In this document: positions 1 through 5,490 of the stretch, in pieces
How positions within the stretch are numbered: the stretch's first letter is position 1
Layout: each line of letters starts with the position of its first letter
Source: an uncultured bacterium
Lineage (GTDB): Bacteria; Bacillota; Clostridia; Oscillospirales; Acutalibacteraceae
Direction of reading: 5' to 3'
Length of the DNA stretch: 9,071 nt
NCBI GenBank assembly: GCA_945949625.1
Contig: CAMFFI010000036.1
Location: 1-9,071 of the forward strand
The notes under the pieces: model-generated
What the model saw: only the letters and a program-made list of their open reading frames with translations
Databases searched by the model: none
What the model was told of the DNA's origin: nothing
Position numbers and translations under genes: made by a program

Positions 1-174
1 TGTCTCGGCGGACATATGGGTATTCTTGCCGCAGGCGAAAAAGCAATTTCCACAACAAACAGAAACTTTGTGGGCCGTATGGGCCACGTTGACAGCGAGG
101 TTTATCTTGCAAGTCCGGCTGTTGCCGCTGCAAGTGCTGTAACAGGCTACATCACAGACCCTGCGAAGCTTTAA
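1..174 (+). CDS. leuC: 3-isopropylmalate dehydratase large subunit, C-terminal end (partial)
   Basis: The open frame entering from the left edge encodes the last 57 residues of LeuC and stops at TAA 172-174. It reads CLGGHMGILAAGE, then STTNRNFVGRMGH, and ends in YITDPAKL. The TTNRNFxGRMG segment is a hallmark of the aconitase/isopropylmalate isomerase large subunit C-terminus. LeuC carries the [4Fe-4S] cluster and, together with LeuD, isomerises 2-isopropylmalate to 3-isopropylmalate in cytoplasmic leucine biosynthesis. The iron-sulfur cysteines and most of the protein lie outside the window. leuD follows after 18 nt, which supports the call. The only uncertainty is whether the complex acts on isopropylmalate or on a related substrate such as homoaconitate or citramalate-derived acids, since the family is broad. 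Confidence 0.95.
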   Translation, partial: CLGGHMGILAAGEKAISTTNRNFVGRMGHVDSEVYLASPAVAAASAVTGYITDPAKL

Positions 175-192
175 TAAAGGGAGGTTTACAAT

Positions 193-672
193 ATGAACGC
201 AAAAGGTACAGTACATAAGTTCGGAGATAATGTTGATACAGACGTTATAATTCCTGCACGTTATCTTAACACAGCCTCTCACAAGGAGCTTGCCGCTCAC
301 TGTATGGAGGACATTGACAAGGAGTTTGTAAACAAGGTTAAAGAGGGCGACATTATGGTTGCCGAAAAAAACTTCGGCTGCGGAAGCTCCAGAGAACACG
401 CTCCTATTGCCATAAAAACATCAGGTATTTCCTGCGTTATCGCATCAACCTTTGCAAGAATTTTTTACAGAAACGCAATCAACATAGGCTTGCCTATTCT
501 TGAATGTGACGAGGCGGCAAAGGATATTAAAGAGGGAGATACTGTTTCGGTTAATTTTGATACAGGCGTTATTACAAACGAAACCACAGGAAAAACCTAT
601 CAGGCAGAGCCTTTCCCCGAATTTATCCAGAACATTATCAAAAAGGGCGGACTTATTAAGTCTATTATGTAA
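193..672 (+). CDS. leuD: 3-isopropylmalate dehydratase small subunit
   Basis: This 159-residue protein is full length for the stand-alone bacterial/archaeal-type LeuD, which runs about 160-170 residues. It has the swivel-domain signatures FGDNVDTDVIIPARYL (residues 10-25), the substrate-recognition loop FGCGSSREHAP (61-71) and the conserved NAINIGLP (94-101). It pairs with LeuC to form isopropylmalate isomerase. The ATG is preceded by a strong AAAGGGAGG site (176-184) at 8 nt spacing, and the gene lies 18 nt after leuC, so the two are co-transcribed. Its stop codon TAA (670-672) shares its last base with the ATG of the next ORF. The final 23 bp of the gene (650-672) are repeated exactly at 1475-1497. 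leuB and the other leucine genes are not seen downstream. Confidence 0.96.
   Translation: MNAKGTVHKFGDNVDTDVIIPARYLNTASHKELAAHCMEDIDKEFVNKVKEGDIMVAEKNFGCGSSREHAPIAIKTSGISCVIASTFARIFYRNAINIGLPILECDEAAKDIKEGDTVSVNFDTGVITNETTGKTYQAEPFPEFIQNIIKKGGLIKSIM
650..672 (+). repeat. Direct repeat, copy 1: 3' end of leuD
   Basis: The 23 bp covering the last codons and stop of leuD (Leu-Ile-Lys-Ser-Ile-Met-stop) are identical to 1475-1497. Two of the three bases before it (GC) also match copy 2. The following bases differ: TGTCAG here and CAGAAA after copy 2. The repeat period is 825 bp, and the intervening segment carries the peptidase-like ORF. Confidence 0.93.
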
Positions 673-1445
673 TGTCAGGTGATATTGATAAAAGAAGTCA
701 TAAAATGAAATTTCCGAAAATCGCTGTAATATCAATATTATCTGTTACAACAGTAATTTCAATTGTAGTTTTAATATTCTGCAATTTCACTGCCTTGGGT
801 TACAGAATGACAGTTTCGTTTCATGGCTTTAAGGAAATAAGCAATAATATTTATGTTGACGAAAACTATGCAGGAGATACGTCAATCTTTCTTGAAAGGA
901 TTGACAAAGCAAAAAGCAGAGTGGAGAAGTTTTTTGGAAATACCGAAAGCTCTCCCATAATTATAATTTCCGGAAGTAAAGAAAAGTTAAGCAGACTTGG
1001 AGGCGATCACGATACAAAAACGATTGCCTTTAACGGTTCAAAAAGCTACATATCACTTTCTGTCAATTATACAGATACCGATATTATTGCACACGAGTTA
1101 ACCCATTCCGAGGTGCATTACCGCATTTTAAAAGGTAAATTTTTTATTAACACCAATTTGCCGGTATGGTTTGATGAAGGGCTGGCTATGCAAAATGACT
1201 GCCGCAAGGAGTTTGACGACAGCCAATGGGAAGCCTTAACAAGAAACAGCGAGAACTTGGAGGATATTTCCCAATATACAACTCCAGAAGCCTTTTACAA
1301 TCAAGATAATGAAATAACAACAGAACACTACATATTGGCAAGGCATACGGTAAAAGATTGGATTGAGCAAAACGGAAAGGATAAGCTGTTTTCTATACTC
1401 ACTGACTTAAATTCAGGCAAAGCCTTTGACGATGTATTTTGCTAA
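672..1445 (+). CDS. Membrane-anchored HExxH zinc-peptidase-like protein (peptidase MA/gluzincin-like)
   Basis: This 257-residue protein has one N-terminal hydrophobic segment (about residues 17-36) with lysines before it, suggesting a signal anchor or signal peptide and an extracytoplasmic catalytic domain. HELTH (141-145) supplies two zinc-ligand histidines and the catalytic Glu. LPVWFDEGLA (163-172) downstream supplies the third-ligand Glu (E169). This spacing and the WFxEGLA motif are typical of gluzincins of the peptidase MA-like group. The substrate is unknown. The ATG at 672 overlaps the leuD stop (TAATG), which would allow translational coupling. An internal ATG at 705 (MKFPKIAVIS) gives a more typical signal peptide but only a weak AGAAG site, so the start is uncertain. 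The protein ends abruptly (FDDVFC) near the second leuD repeat and may be slightly truncated. Base composition looks more AT-rich than leuD. It is probably inserted between leuD and its terminator rather than belonging to leucine biosynthesis. Confidence 0.75.
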   Translation: MSGDIDKRSHKMKFPKIAVISILSVTTVISIVVLIFCNFTALGYRMTVSFHGFKEISNNIYVDENYAGDTSIFLERIDKAKSRVEKFFGNTESSPIIIISGSKEKLSRLGGDHDTKTIAFNGSKSYISLSVNYTDTDIIAHELTHSEVHYRILKGKFFINTNLPVWFDEGLAMQNDCRKEFDDSQWEALTRNSENLEDISQYTTPEAFYNQDNEITTEHYILARHTVKDWIEQNGKDKLFSILTDLNSGKAFDDVFC

Positions 1446-1474
1446 GCTTGTTTATACGATAATTACAATATGCT

Positions 1475-1497
1475 GACTTATTAAGTCTATTATGTAA
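1475..1497 (+). repeat. Direct repeat, copy 2: duplicated leuD 3' end
   Basis: This is an exact 23-bp copy of the leuD C-terminal codons and stop (650-672). It is non-coding here because an in-frame TGA immediately precedes it. It sits 25 bp before the terminator hairpin, which is where the original leuD stop would be expected if the 825-bp block between the copies were absent. Confidence 0.93.
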
Positions 1498-1522
1498 CAG
1501 AAAAAACACATAAATACCAGTG

Positions 1523-1558
1523 CAGGCGGAGAAAAATTCTCCGCCTGTTATTTTTTTG
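1523..1558 (+). terminator. Intrinsic terminator of the leuCD/peptidase operon
   Basis: A perfect 11-bp stem, CAGGCGGAGAA (1523-1533) with TTCTCCGCCTG (1537-1547), encloses an AAA loop. TTATTTTTTT follows. This is a textbook rho-independent terminator for plus-strand transcription from leuC onward. Confidence 0.95.
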
Positions 1559-1693
1559 GAAACTGCTGTGAAACAGTGGGACGAAACAGGTTTTGCAATA
1601 TCTATCTGCCTGTTAGAATTGCGTGTGGATACACCGGTTTTTTTGCATTATTACTGCTGATTGAGTATTATCCCTTTGTATCACTTTCCCTCA
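1559..1693. other. Intergenic stretch with no gene recognised
   Basis: Between the leu-operon terminator and the next promoter I see no convincing ORF, RNA gene or riboswitch. It holds a small CTGT-GAA-ACAG inverted repeat near 1565-1575 and a T7 run near 1640 preceded only by a weak 4-bp stem. Neither is strong enough to call. Confidence 0.5.
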
Positions 1694-1722
1694 TTGACAC
1701 AAAGCCCTGTGAGTAATATAAT
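1694..1722 (+). promoter_or_regulatory. Perfect consensus sigma-A promoter for the P-loop gene and glf
   Basis: TTGACA (1694-1699) and TATAAT (1717-1722) are separated by exactly 17 bp, matching the housekeeping sigma consensus at all 12 positions. Transcription should begin near 1729, giving a leader of about 20 nt. The leader contains AAGGGTG (1738-1744) as ribosome-binding site for the ATG at 1750. No operator is obvious, so strong constitutive expression is the simplest reading. Confidence 0.88.
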
Positions 1723-1749
1723 AAGGGTATATTAACTAAGGGTGATAAA

Positions 1750-2247
1750 ATGAAAACTTATACAATAATTGCCGGTGCAGATGATGTGGGAAAAAGAGTT
1801 TACCTTAATCTTATGCAGGCAAAGCCCAATAGCTTAGGACTTGTATTCTGCGATTTAACCTCGGTTTATCTTGTGGCTAAAAATCCTGTTCAATGTATGG
1901 AAAAAGGCTATAATTTCACCGTTGAAACCACTCTTTTAAGCGATGAGGCAATTCTGCTTGCCAAAATGGCAAAGGAAAAAGGGTACGAGGTTCACCTGCA
2001 TTTTATAGGAATAGACGACCGTTTCGGTCTTTTAAGCGAAGAATGTAAAAATGTTAAGCTTGAAAGATTTTATAAGCAGACGGAAAATTTGCTAAAGCTA
2101 TTGCCCTGCTGCGACTGCGGAGTTTTCGTTGACAACAGGGAAGATTTTCGCTATCTTGCAAAATATAAAAACAACAATATCACCTTTAATGAAGAACAGC
2201 TCCCCGGCTGGCTTGAGTATATAAAAAAGGAATTTCAAAACCTGTGA
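1750..2247 (+). CDS. Zeta-toxin/COG4185-like P-loop protein with degenerate Walker A
   Basis: This 165-residue protein begins MKTYTIIAGADDVGKR, which closely resembles the start of the zeta-toxin-like 'predicted ABC-type ATPase' family (usually MKxYTIIAGxNGxGKS). Other family marks are CDLTS (34-38), FTVETTL (56-62) and EVHLHFIGID (80-89). CGVFVDN (123-129) matches the late conserved xDN motif. Two parts look eroded. The Walker A motif reads GADDVGKR (9-16), with Arg in place of the phosphate/Mg-binding Ser/Thr. The Arg/GGH-rich lid that normally follows the IGID strand is shortened. At 165 residues it is also shorter than typical members (roughly 190-200). It is therefore probably not an active kinase, or acts differently. 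No antitoxin ORF is adjacent. It is the first gene of an operon with glf, 14 nt upstream. Function unknown; the family call is moderately sure. Confidence 0.72.
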   Translation: MKTYTIIAGADDVGKRVYLNLMQAKPNSLGLVFCDLTSVYLVAKNPVQCMEKGYNFTVETTLLSDEAILLAKMAKEKGYEVHLHFIGIDDRFGLLSEECKNVKLERFYKQTENLLKLLPCCDCGVFVDNREDFRYLAKYKNNNITFNEEQLPGWLEYIKKEFQNL

Positions 2248-2261
2248 AAGGCTGAATAATA

Positions 2262-3392
2262 ATGAAAAAATACGATTACTTAATTGTGGGCAGCGGATTG
2301 TTCGGTGCGATTTTTGCCTATGAAATGAATAAAAGGGGCAAAAAGTGCCTTGTAATTGACAAACGCTCCCATATAGGCGGAAATGTTTACACAAAAGAGA
2401 TTGAGGGAATACAGGTTCACCGGTACGGTGCCCATATTTTCCATACCTCAAATAAGGAGGTCTGGGATTATGTAAACCGGTTTGCTGAATTTAACCGCTA
2501 TACAAACTCCCCGATGGCAAGATACAAGGACGAGCTTTACAATATGCCCTTTAATATGAATACCTTTTCAAAGATGTGGGGTGTTGTAACTCCAAAAGAG
2601 GCTAAGGAAAAAATTGAACAGCAAATCAAAGAGGCGAATATAAGTGAGCCTGAAAACCTTGAGGAGCAGGCGCTGTCGCTTGTGGGCAGAGATATTTACG
2701 AAAAGCTTGTAAAGGGCTATACCGAAAAACAGTGGGGACGAAAGGCAACCGAATTGCCCTCTTTCATTATAAAAAGACTGCCTGTCCGCTTTACATATGA
2801 CAACAATTATTTTAATGATAAATATCAGGGTATTCCAATAGGCGGCTACACCCGAATTATTGAAAAAATGCTTGACGGTATAGAGGTAAGGCTTGATACG
2901 GACTTCTTTGAAAACCGCGGAGAGCTTTCGGAAATTGCCGATAAAATTCTGTTTACGGGAATGATTGACGAGTATTTTGACCACTGCTACGGCTGTCTTG
3001 AATACAGAAGTCTGCGTTTTGAAACAGAAATTTTAGATGAAGAAAATTATCAGGGCAACGCAGTTGTGAACTACACAGAGTATGAAATTCCCTACACGAG
3101 AATAATTGAGCATAAGCACTTTGAGTTTATGTGTCAGGACGAAAGCAAGCGTGTGCCGAAAACGGTTATTACAAGGGAATATCCAAACGACTGGAAGCCC
3201 GGCGACGAGCCGTACTACCCTATGAACGATGAAAAAAACAACGCTCTTTACGCAAAATACAAGACTTTGGCCGACAAGGAAAGCAACGTGATTTTCGGCG
3301 GCAGACTGGGAATGTATAAATATTTTGATATGCATAATATAGTTGCCGAAGCCCTTAAATGCGTTGAAAATGAAATAAAAAATAACAAATAA
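2262..3392 (+). CDS. glf: UDP-galactopyranose mutase
   Basis: This 376-residue, full-length flavoenzyme interconverts UDP-galactopyranose and UDP-galactofuranose, the donor for galactofuranose in surface glycans; it is cytoplasmic. The FAD-binding Rossmann motif is VGSGLFGA (9-16), followed by VIDKRSHIGGN (31-41). Conserved active-site segments are GAHIFHTS (56-63), KGYTEKQWGRKATELP (151-166), RLPVR (172-176, its last Arg matching the substrate-binding Arg of the family), IPIGGYTRII (191-200), YTRIIEHKHF (278-287) and GRLGMYKYFDM (347-357). A GAAAGG site (2246-2251) overlapping the preceding stop gives 10 nt spacing to the ATG. No galactofuranosyltransferase or other glycan gene is in the window, so the Galf user must be encoded elsewhere. 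Confidence 0.97.
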   Translation: MKKYDYLIVGSGLFGAIFAYEMNKRGKKCLVIDKRSHIGGNVYTKEIEGIQVHRYGAHIFHTSNKEVWDYVNRFAEFNRYTNSPMARYKDELYNMPFNMNTFSKMWGVVTPKEAKEKIEQQIKEANISEPENLEEQALSLVGRDIYEKLVKGYTEKQWGRKATELPSFIIKRLPVRFTYDNNYFNDKYQGIPIGGYTRIIEKMLDGIEVRLDTDFFENRGELSEIADKILFTGMIDEYFDHCYGCLEYRSLRFETEILDEENYQGNAVVNYTEYEIPYTRIIEHKHFEFMCQDESKRVPKTVITREYPNDWKPGDEPYYPMNDEKNNALYAKYKTLADKESNVIFGGRLGMYKYFDMHNIVAEALKCVENEIKNNK

Positions 3393-3410
3393 GGCTTTTA
3401 GCATAAACGC

Positions 3411-3443
3411 AAAGCAGGCTGTACTTTGGTACAAGCCTGCTTT
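3411..3443. terminator. Shared hairpin terminator between convergent glf and the Tim44-like gene
   Basis: AAAGCAGGCT (3411-3420) pairs with AGCCTGCTTT (3434-3443). The stem extends by GTAC/GTAC across one bulged A, with a TTTG loop. It lies between the two convergent stop codons (3392 and 3462). The arm ends in T on either strand, so it can plausibly terminate both directions, although the T tracts are short. Confidence 0.8.
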
Positions 3444-3461
3444 AACTTTAGTATATTTATT

Positions 3462-4445
3462 TTAGTACTTTATTCCTTCGTCAACCGTATCGTTTCTTAT
3501 TGAGGTATGATCGCAAAGTACCCAGCTGTACTGTCCTGTTGTTATGACAGAGCCGCAGTATTCGCAAATTCCGCCGGATTCCATTTTAAGCGGAGCACCG
3601 CAGTTAGGACAATTGTGAGATTTCAGCACATTGGTTTCATCCTTTGTTTTAACATCTGTGCTTCTCATAAATTTCATAAGATAACGCATTTCCCAACGTG
3701 TGTTCTTATCGCCTCGGATAACCCTGCCTGTTTTTTCCTCTGCCTCGTAATCAATAAATCTTGCACTGAGATACATTGTAACATATTCAAACTGCTTATC
3801 ACGCTTGTATGCAGTAAGATACGATGTGCTGACTGCAATATTTTCAATATGGTTAATTATACCGCTTCTGATTTTCTCTTCAACCTGTTTTTGCGTTTGC
3901 TTGTAGAGGTTATCGTGCATAACAATTCGTACCTTGGAAAGGTCTCTTGCACTCCAGCCCTCCTGAATATCAACAAATACCTCTTTTGCAAAGGTCATAA
4001 AATCAGCAGCAGAGAAGTTGGGGTCTTTTTCCTTGATAATTTCCTCAATCTTTGAGGTTCTGTCAGGCACAGTAACAAAATGTCCCGAATTTGAGCCCTG
4101 ACGCACCTGTCCCGAACGCGTCTTTGTGCCCAGCTTTTTCCTGATAAACATATAAAGAAAAATAACACCCACAATGATAAATGGGAATAGAAAGTTAGGT
4201 AAAATGCTAATTCCGCCGCCGCTGCTGTAATTATAGTCATCGTAGTTGTCGTTACCCCAGCCGTCGTTACCCCAGTCGTCACCGACGCCGTAATCATTCT
4301 GGTTGCCGAAATCAAGCGGTGAAATCTGTCCGTCTGTCTTGTAGGATACTCCCGTTTCTGCCGCAGTAACGCCTGCACACGCAAAAACAAGCATCAGCGC
4401 CATTACAGAAATCAAAAATATCTTTAAGAATTTTTTATTTCTCAC
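3462..4445 (-). CDS. Tim44-like domain membrane protein with C-terminal zinc ribbon
   Basis: The chosen GTG start (4445) has AAGGAG 8 nt upstream. A GTG at 4454 would extend the protein by three codons but overlaps that AAGGAG. From the chosen start the protein has 327 residues. In order it has: a signal peptide (about 1-29, basic RNKK then a hydrophobic run and AxA-type site); an Asp/Asn/Gly/Tyr/Trp-rich stretch (about 45-78) with a WGNDG/WGNDN tandem repeat; a transmembrane helix (about 80-101) followed by RKK; a Tim44-like/NTF2-fold domain (about 132-262); and a zinc ribbon with cysteines at 279, 282, 294 and 297 (CPNCG...CEYCG). The predicted topology puts the low-complexity part outside and the Tim44-like and zinc parts in the cytoplasm. 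The bacterial role is not established; mitochondrial Tim44 is a membrane-associated import factor. It appears monocistronic. Confidence 0.82.
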   Translation of the reverse strand: MRNKKFLKIFLISVMALMLVFACAGVTAAETGVSYKTDGQISPLDFGNQNDYGVGDDWGNDGWGNDNYDDYNYSSGGGISILPNFLFPFIIVGVIFLYMFIRKKLGTKTRSGQVRQGSNSGHFVTVPDRTSKIEEIIKEKDPNFSAADFMTFAKEVFVDIQEGWSARDLSKVRIVMHDNLYKQTQKQVEEKIRSGIINHIENIAVSTSYLTAYKRDKQFEYVTMYLSARFIDYEAEEKTGRVIRGDKNTRWEMRYLMKFMRSTDVKTKDETNVLKSHNCPNCGAPLKMESGGICEYCGSVITTGQYSWVLCDHTSIRNDTVDEGIKY

Positions 4446-4453
4446 CCGTATCA

Positions 4454-4459
4454 CTCCTT
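4454..4459 (-). promoter_or_regulatory. Ribosome-binding site that decides the Tim44-like start
   Basis: The minus-strand AAGGAG lies 8 nt before the GTG at 4445. The longer GTG at 4454 uses the last G of this same site, so it cannot be served by it. Confidence 0.8.
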
Positions 4460-4468
4460 AATGATTTA

Positions 4469-4497
4469 ATTTTATAATAAACAGAACTGTCAGTCAA
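4469..4497 (-). promoter_or_regulatory. Probable sigma-A promoter of the Tim44-like gene
   Basis: On the minus strand, TTGACT (4497-4492) and TAAAAT (4474-4469) are separated by 17 bp, each one mismatch from consensus. The predicted start near 4462 gives a short leader of about 17 nt holding the AAGGAG site. Confidence 0.65.
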
Positions 4498-4635
4498 TAA
4501 CATTATGATGAAAAAATTTTCATCAGCGGAACAAATTTTGTACTGACGCTTTACTGTTATTAATCTATAATTTTTTGTCCTGTGTAATGCTTTCATCGGC
4601 ACAAAGACTTTAAAAAAGAAAGTACCTGCTTTTCC

Positions 4636-4664
4636 TTGAAAAGATTTATTTTTAATGATAGAAT
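4636..4664 (+). promoter_or_regulatory. Probable sigma-A promoter of tatD
   Basis: TTGAAA (4636-4641) and TAGAAT (4659-4664) are separated by 17 bp, each one mismatch from consensus. The predicted start is near 4671, only about 12 nt before the ATG at 4683. The leader holds no clear Shine-Dalgarno (only GGATGTGA), so translation may be near-leaderless or weak. Confidence 0.65.
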
Positions 4665-4682
4665 AGCCTCGGATGTGATTTT

Positions 4683-5444
4683 ATGAAAAATATATTTGAC
4701 GCTCACGCTCATTATGACGATAAGTGGTTTGACGAAAACCGAGATGAGCTTTTGAATTCAATGTGCGAAAAAGGAGTTTGCGGAATTGTGAACGCCTCTG
4801 TAAATCTTCAGACTGCAAAAAAGGGAATTGAATTTGCGGAAAAATACCCCTTTATGTTTACAGCCGTAGGCTTTCACCCCGAAAATCTGGAGGATATAGT
4901 CCCCGATTATCTTTTGGAAATGGAACGGCTTCTTAAGCACAAAAAAGCCGTTGCCGTTGGAGAAATCGGACTTGACTATCATTGGGATATACCAAGAGAA
5001 CAGCAGAAAAAGGTTTTTGAAGAACAGCTTGCATTTTCAAAGGACATAAATATGCCTGTTGTTGTCCACGACAGAGAGGCTCACGGCGATACAATGGACT
5101 TGCTCAGAAAATATCGACCGAAGGGCCTGGTTCATTGTTTTTCCGGAAGCGTGGAGCTTATGCGTGAGGTTGTAAGGCTCGGTATGAGTATAAGCCTGGG
5201 CGGCGTTGTTACCTTTAAAAACGCAAGGCACAGCGTAGAGGTTGCAAGGGAAATTCCTATTGACAGGCTTTTGCTTGAAACCGACGCGCCGTATATGGCT
5301 CCCGTACCCTTCAGGGGCAAGCAGTGCAACAGCAGTATGATAATTTACGCTGCGGAAAAAATTGCAGAAATCAGAGGAATGGGTGTTCAGGAACTCCTCG
5401 ACATTACAAAAGAAAACGCTCTGAGATTATATGAAATTGAGTGA
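4683..5444 (+). CDS. tatD: TatD-family metal-dependent hydrolase (putative DNase)
   Basis: This 253-residue protein is the usual TatD length and has the complete metal-binding set of the amidohydrolase-fold TatD family: DAHAHYDD with HxH (H8, H10), GEIGLDYHWD (E94), VVHDREAH (H129), LVHCFSGS (H151) and LLLETDAPYMAP (D201). E. coli TatD is described as a magnesium-dependent 3'-5' exonuclease on DNA/RNA, and homologues are also annotated YcfH. The closing TKENALRLY is the family's usual C-terminus. In many Firmicutes tatD lies beside metG or rsmI; here it stands alone between divergent and convergent neighbours. The in vivo substrate cannot be read from the sequence. Confidence 0.94.
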   Translation: MKNIFDAHAHYDDKWFDENRDELLNSMCEKGVCGIVNASVNLQTAKKGIEFAEKYPFMFTAVGFHPENLEDIVPDYLLEMERLLKHKKAVAVGEIGLDYHWDIPREQQKKVFEEQLAFSKDINMPVVVHDREAHGDTMDLLRKYRPKGLVHCFSGSVELMREVVRLGMSISLGGVVTFKNARHSVEVAREIPIDRLLLETDAPYMAPVPFRGKQCNSSMIIYAAEKIAEIRGMGVQELLDITKENALRLYEIE

Positions 5445-5450
5445 ATACTA

Positions 5451-5489
5451 AAAATCGGGCATACACCTTTGTGTATGCCCGAGCTTTTT
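5451..5489. terminator. Bidirectional terminator between tatD and murF
   Basis: CGGGCATACAC (5456-5466) and GTGTATGCCCG (5471-5481) form a perfect 11-bp stem with a CTTT loop. AGCTTTTT follows on the plus strand, and the AAAA before the stem gives a T run on the minus strand. It lies between the tatD stop (5444) and the murF stop (5491), so it can end both transcripts. Confidence 0.93.
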
Positions 5490-5490
5490 A

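Noticed and set aside
650..1497. Insertion sequence or integrative element with its own recombinase
   Set aside because: The 825-bp block has flanking direct repeats, but no terminal inverted repeats and no transposase or integrase ORF; its only gene is the peptidase-like one.
1620..1650. Second terminator before the 1694 promoter
   Set aside because: The T7 run near 1640 is preceded only by a 4-bp GTGT/ACAC stem separated from it by CGG, too weak to call.
1750..2247. Active zeta toxin of a toxin-antitoxin system
   Set aside because: The Walker A Ser/Thr is replaced by Arg, the lid is shortened, and there is no small antitoxin gene next to it; the neighbour is glf.
3507..4055. Plus-strand ORF of 182 codons antisense to the Tim44-like gene
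   Set aside because: It is a mirror of a convincing domain-bearing gene, lacks a ribosome-binding site and shows no known motif.
4537..4547. TTTGTACTGAC shared between the tatD upstream region and the repeat array
   Set aside because: Only 11 bp match with no flanking similarity, so a chance match in an AT-rich window is a sufficient explanation.
4543..4571. Second plus-strand promoter upstream of tatD (CTGACG, 17 bp, TATAAT)
   Set aside because: The -10 box is perfect but the -35 box matches only 4 of 6, and it would give a leader of about 105 nt with no recognisable structure. The promoter at 4636-4664 is better placed.
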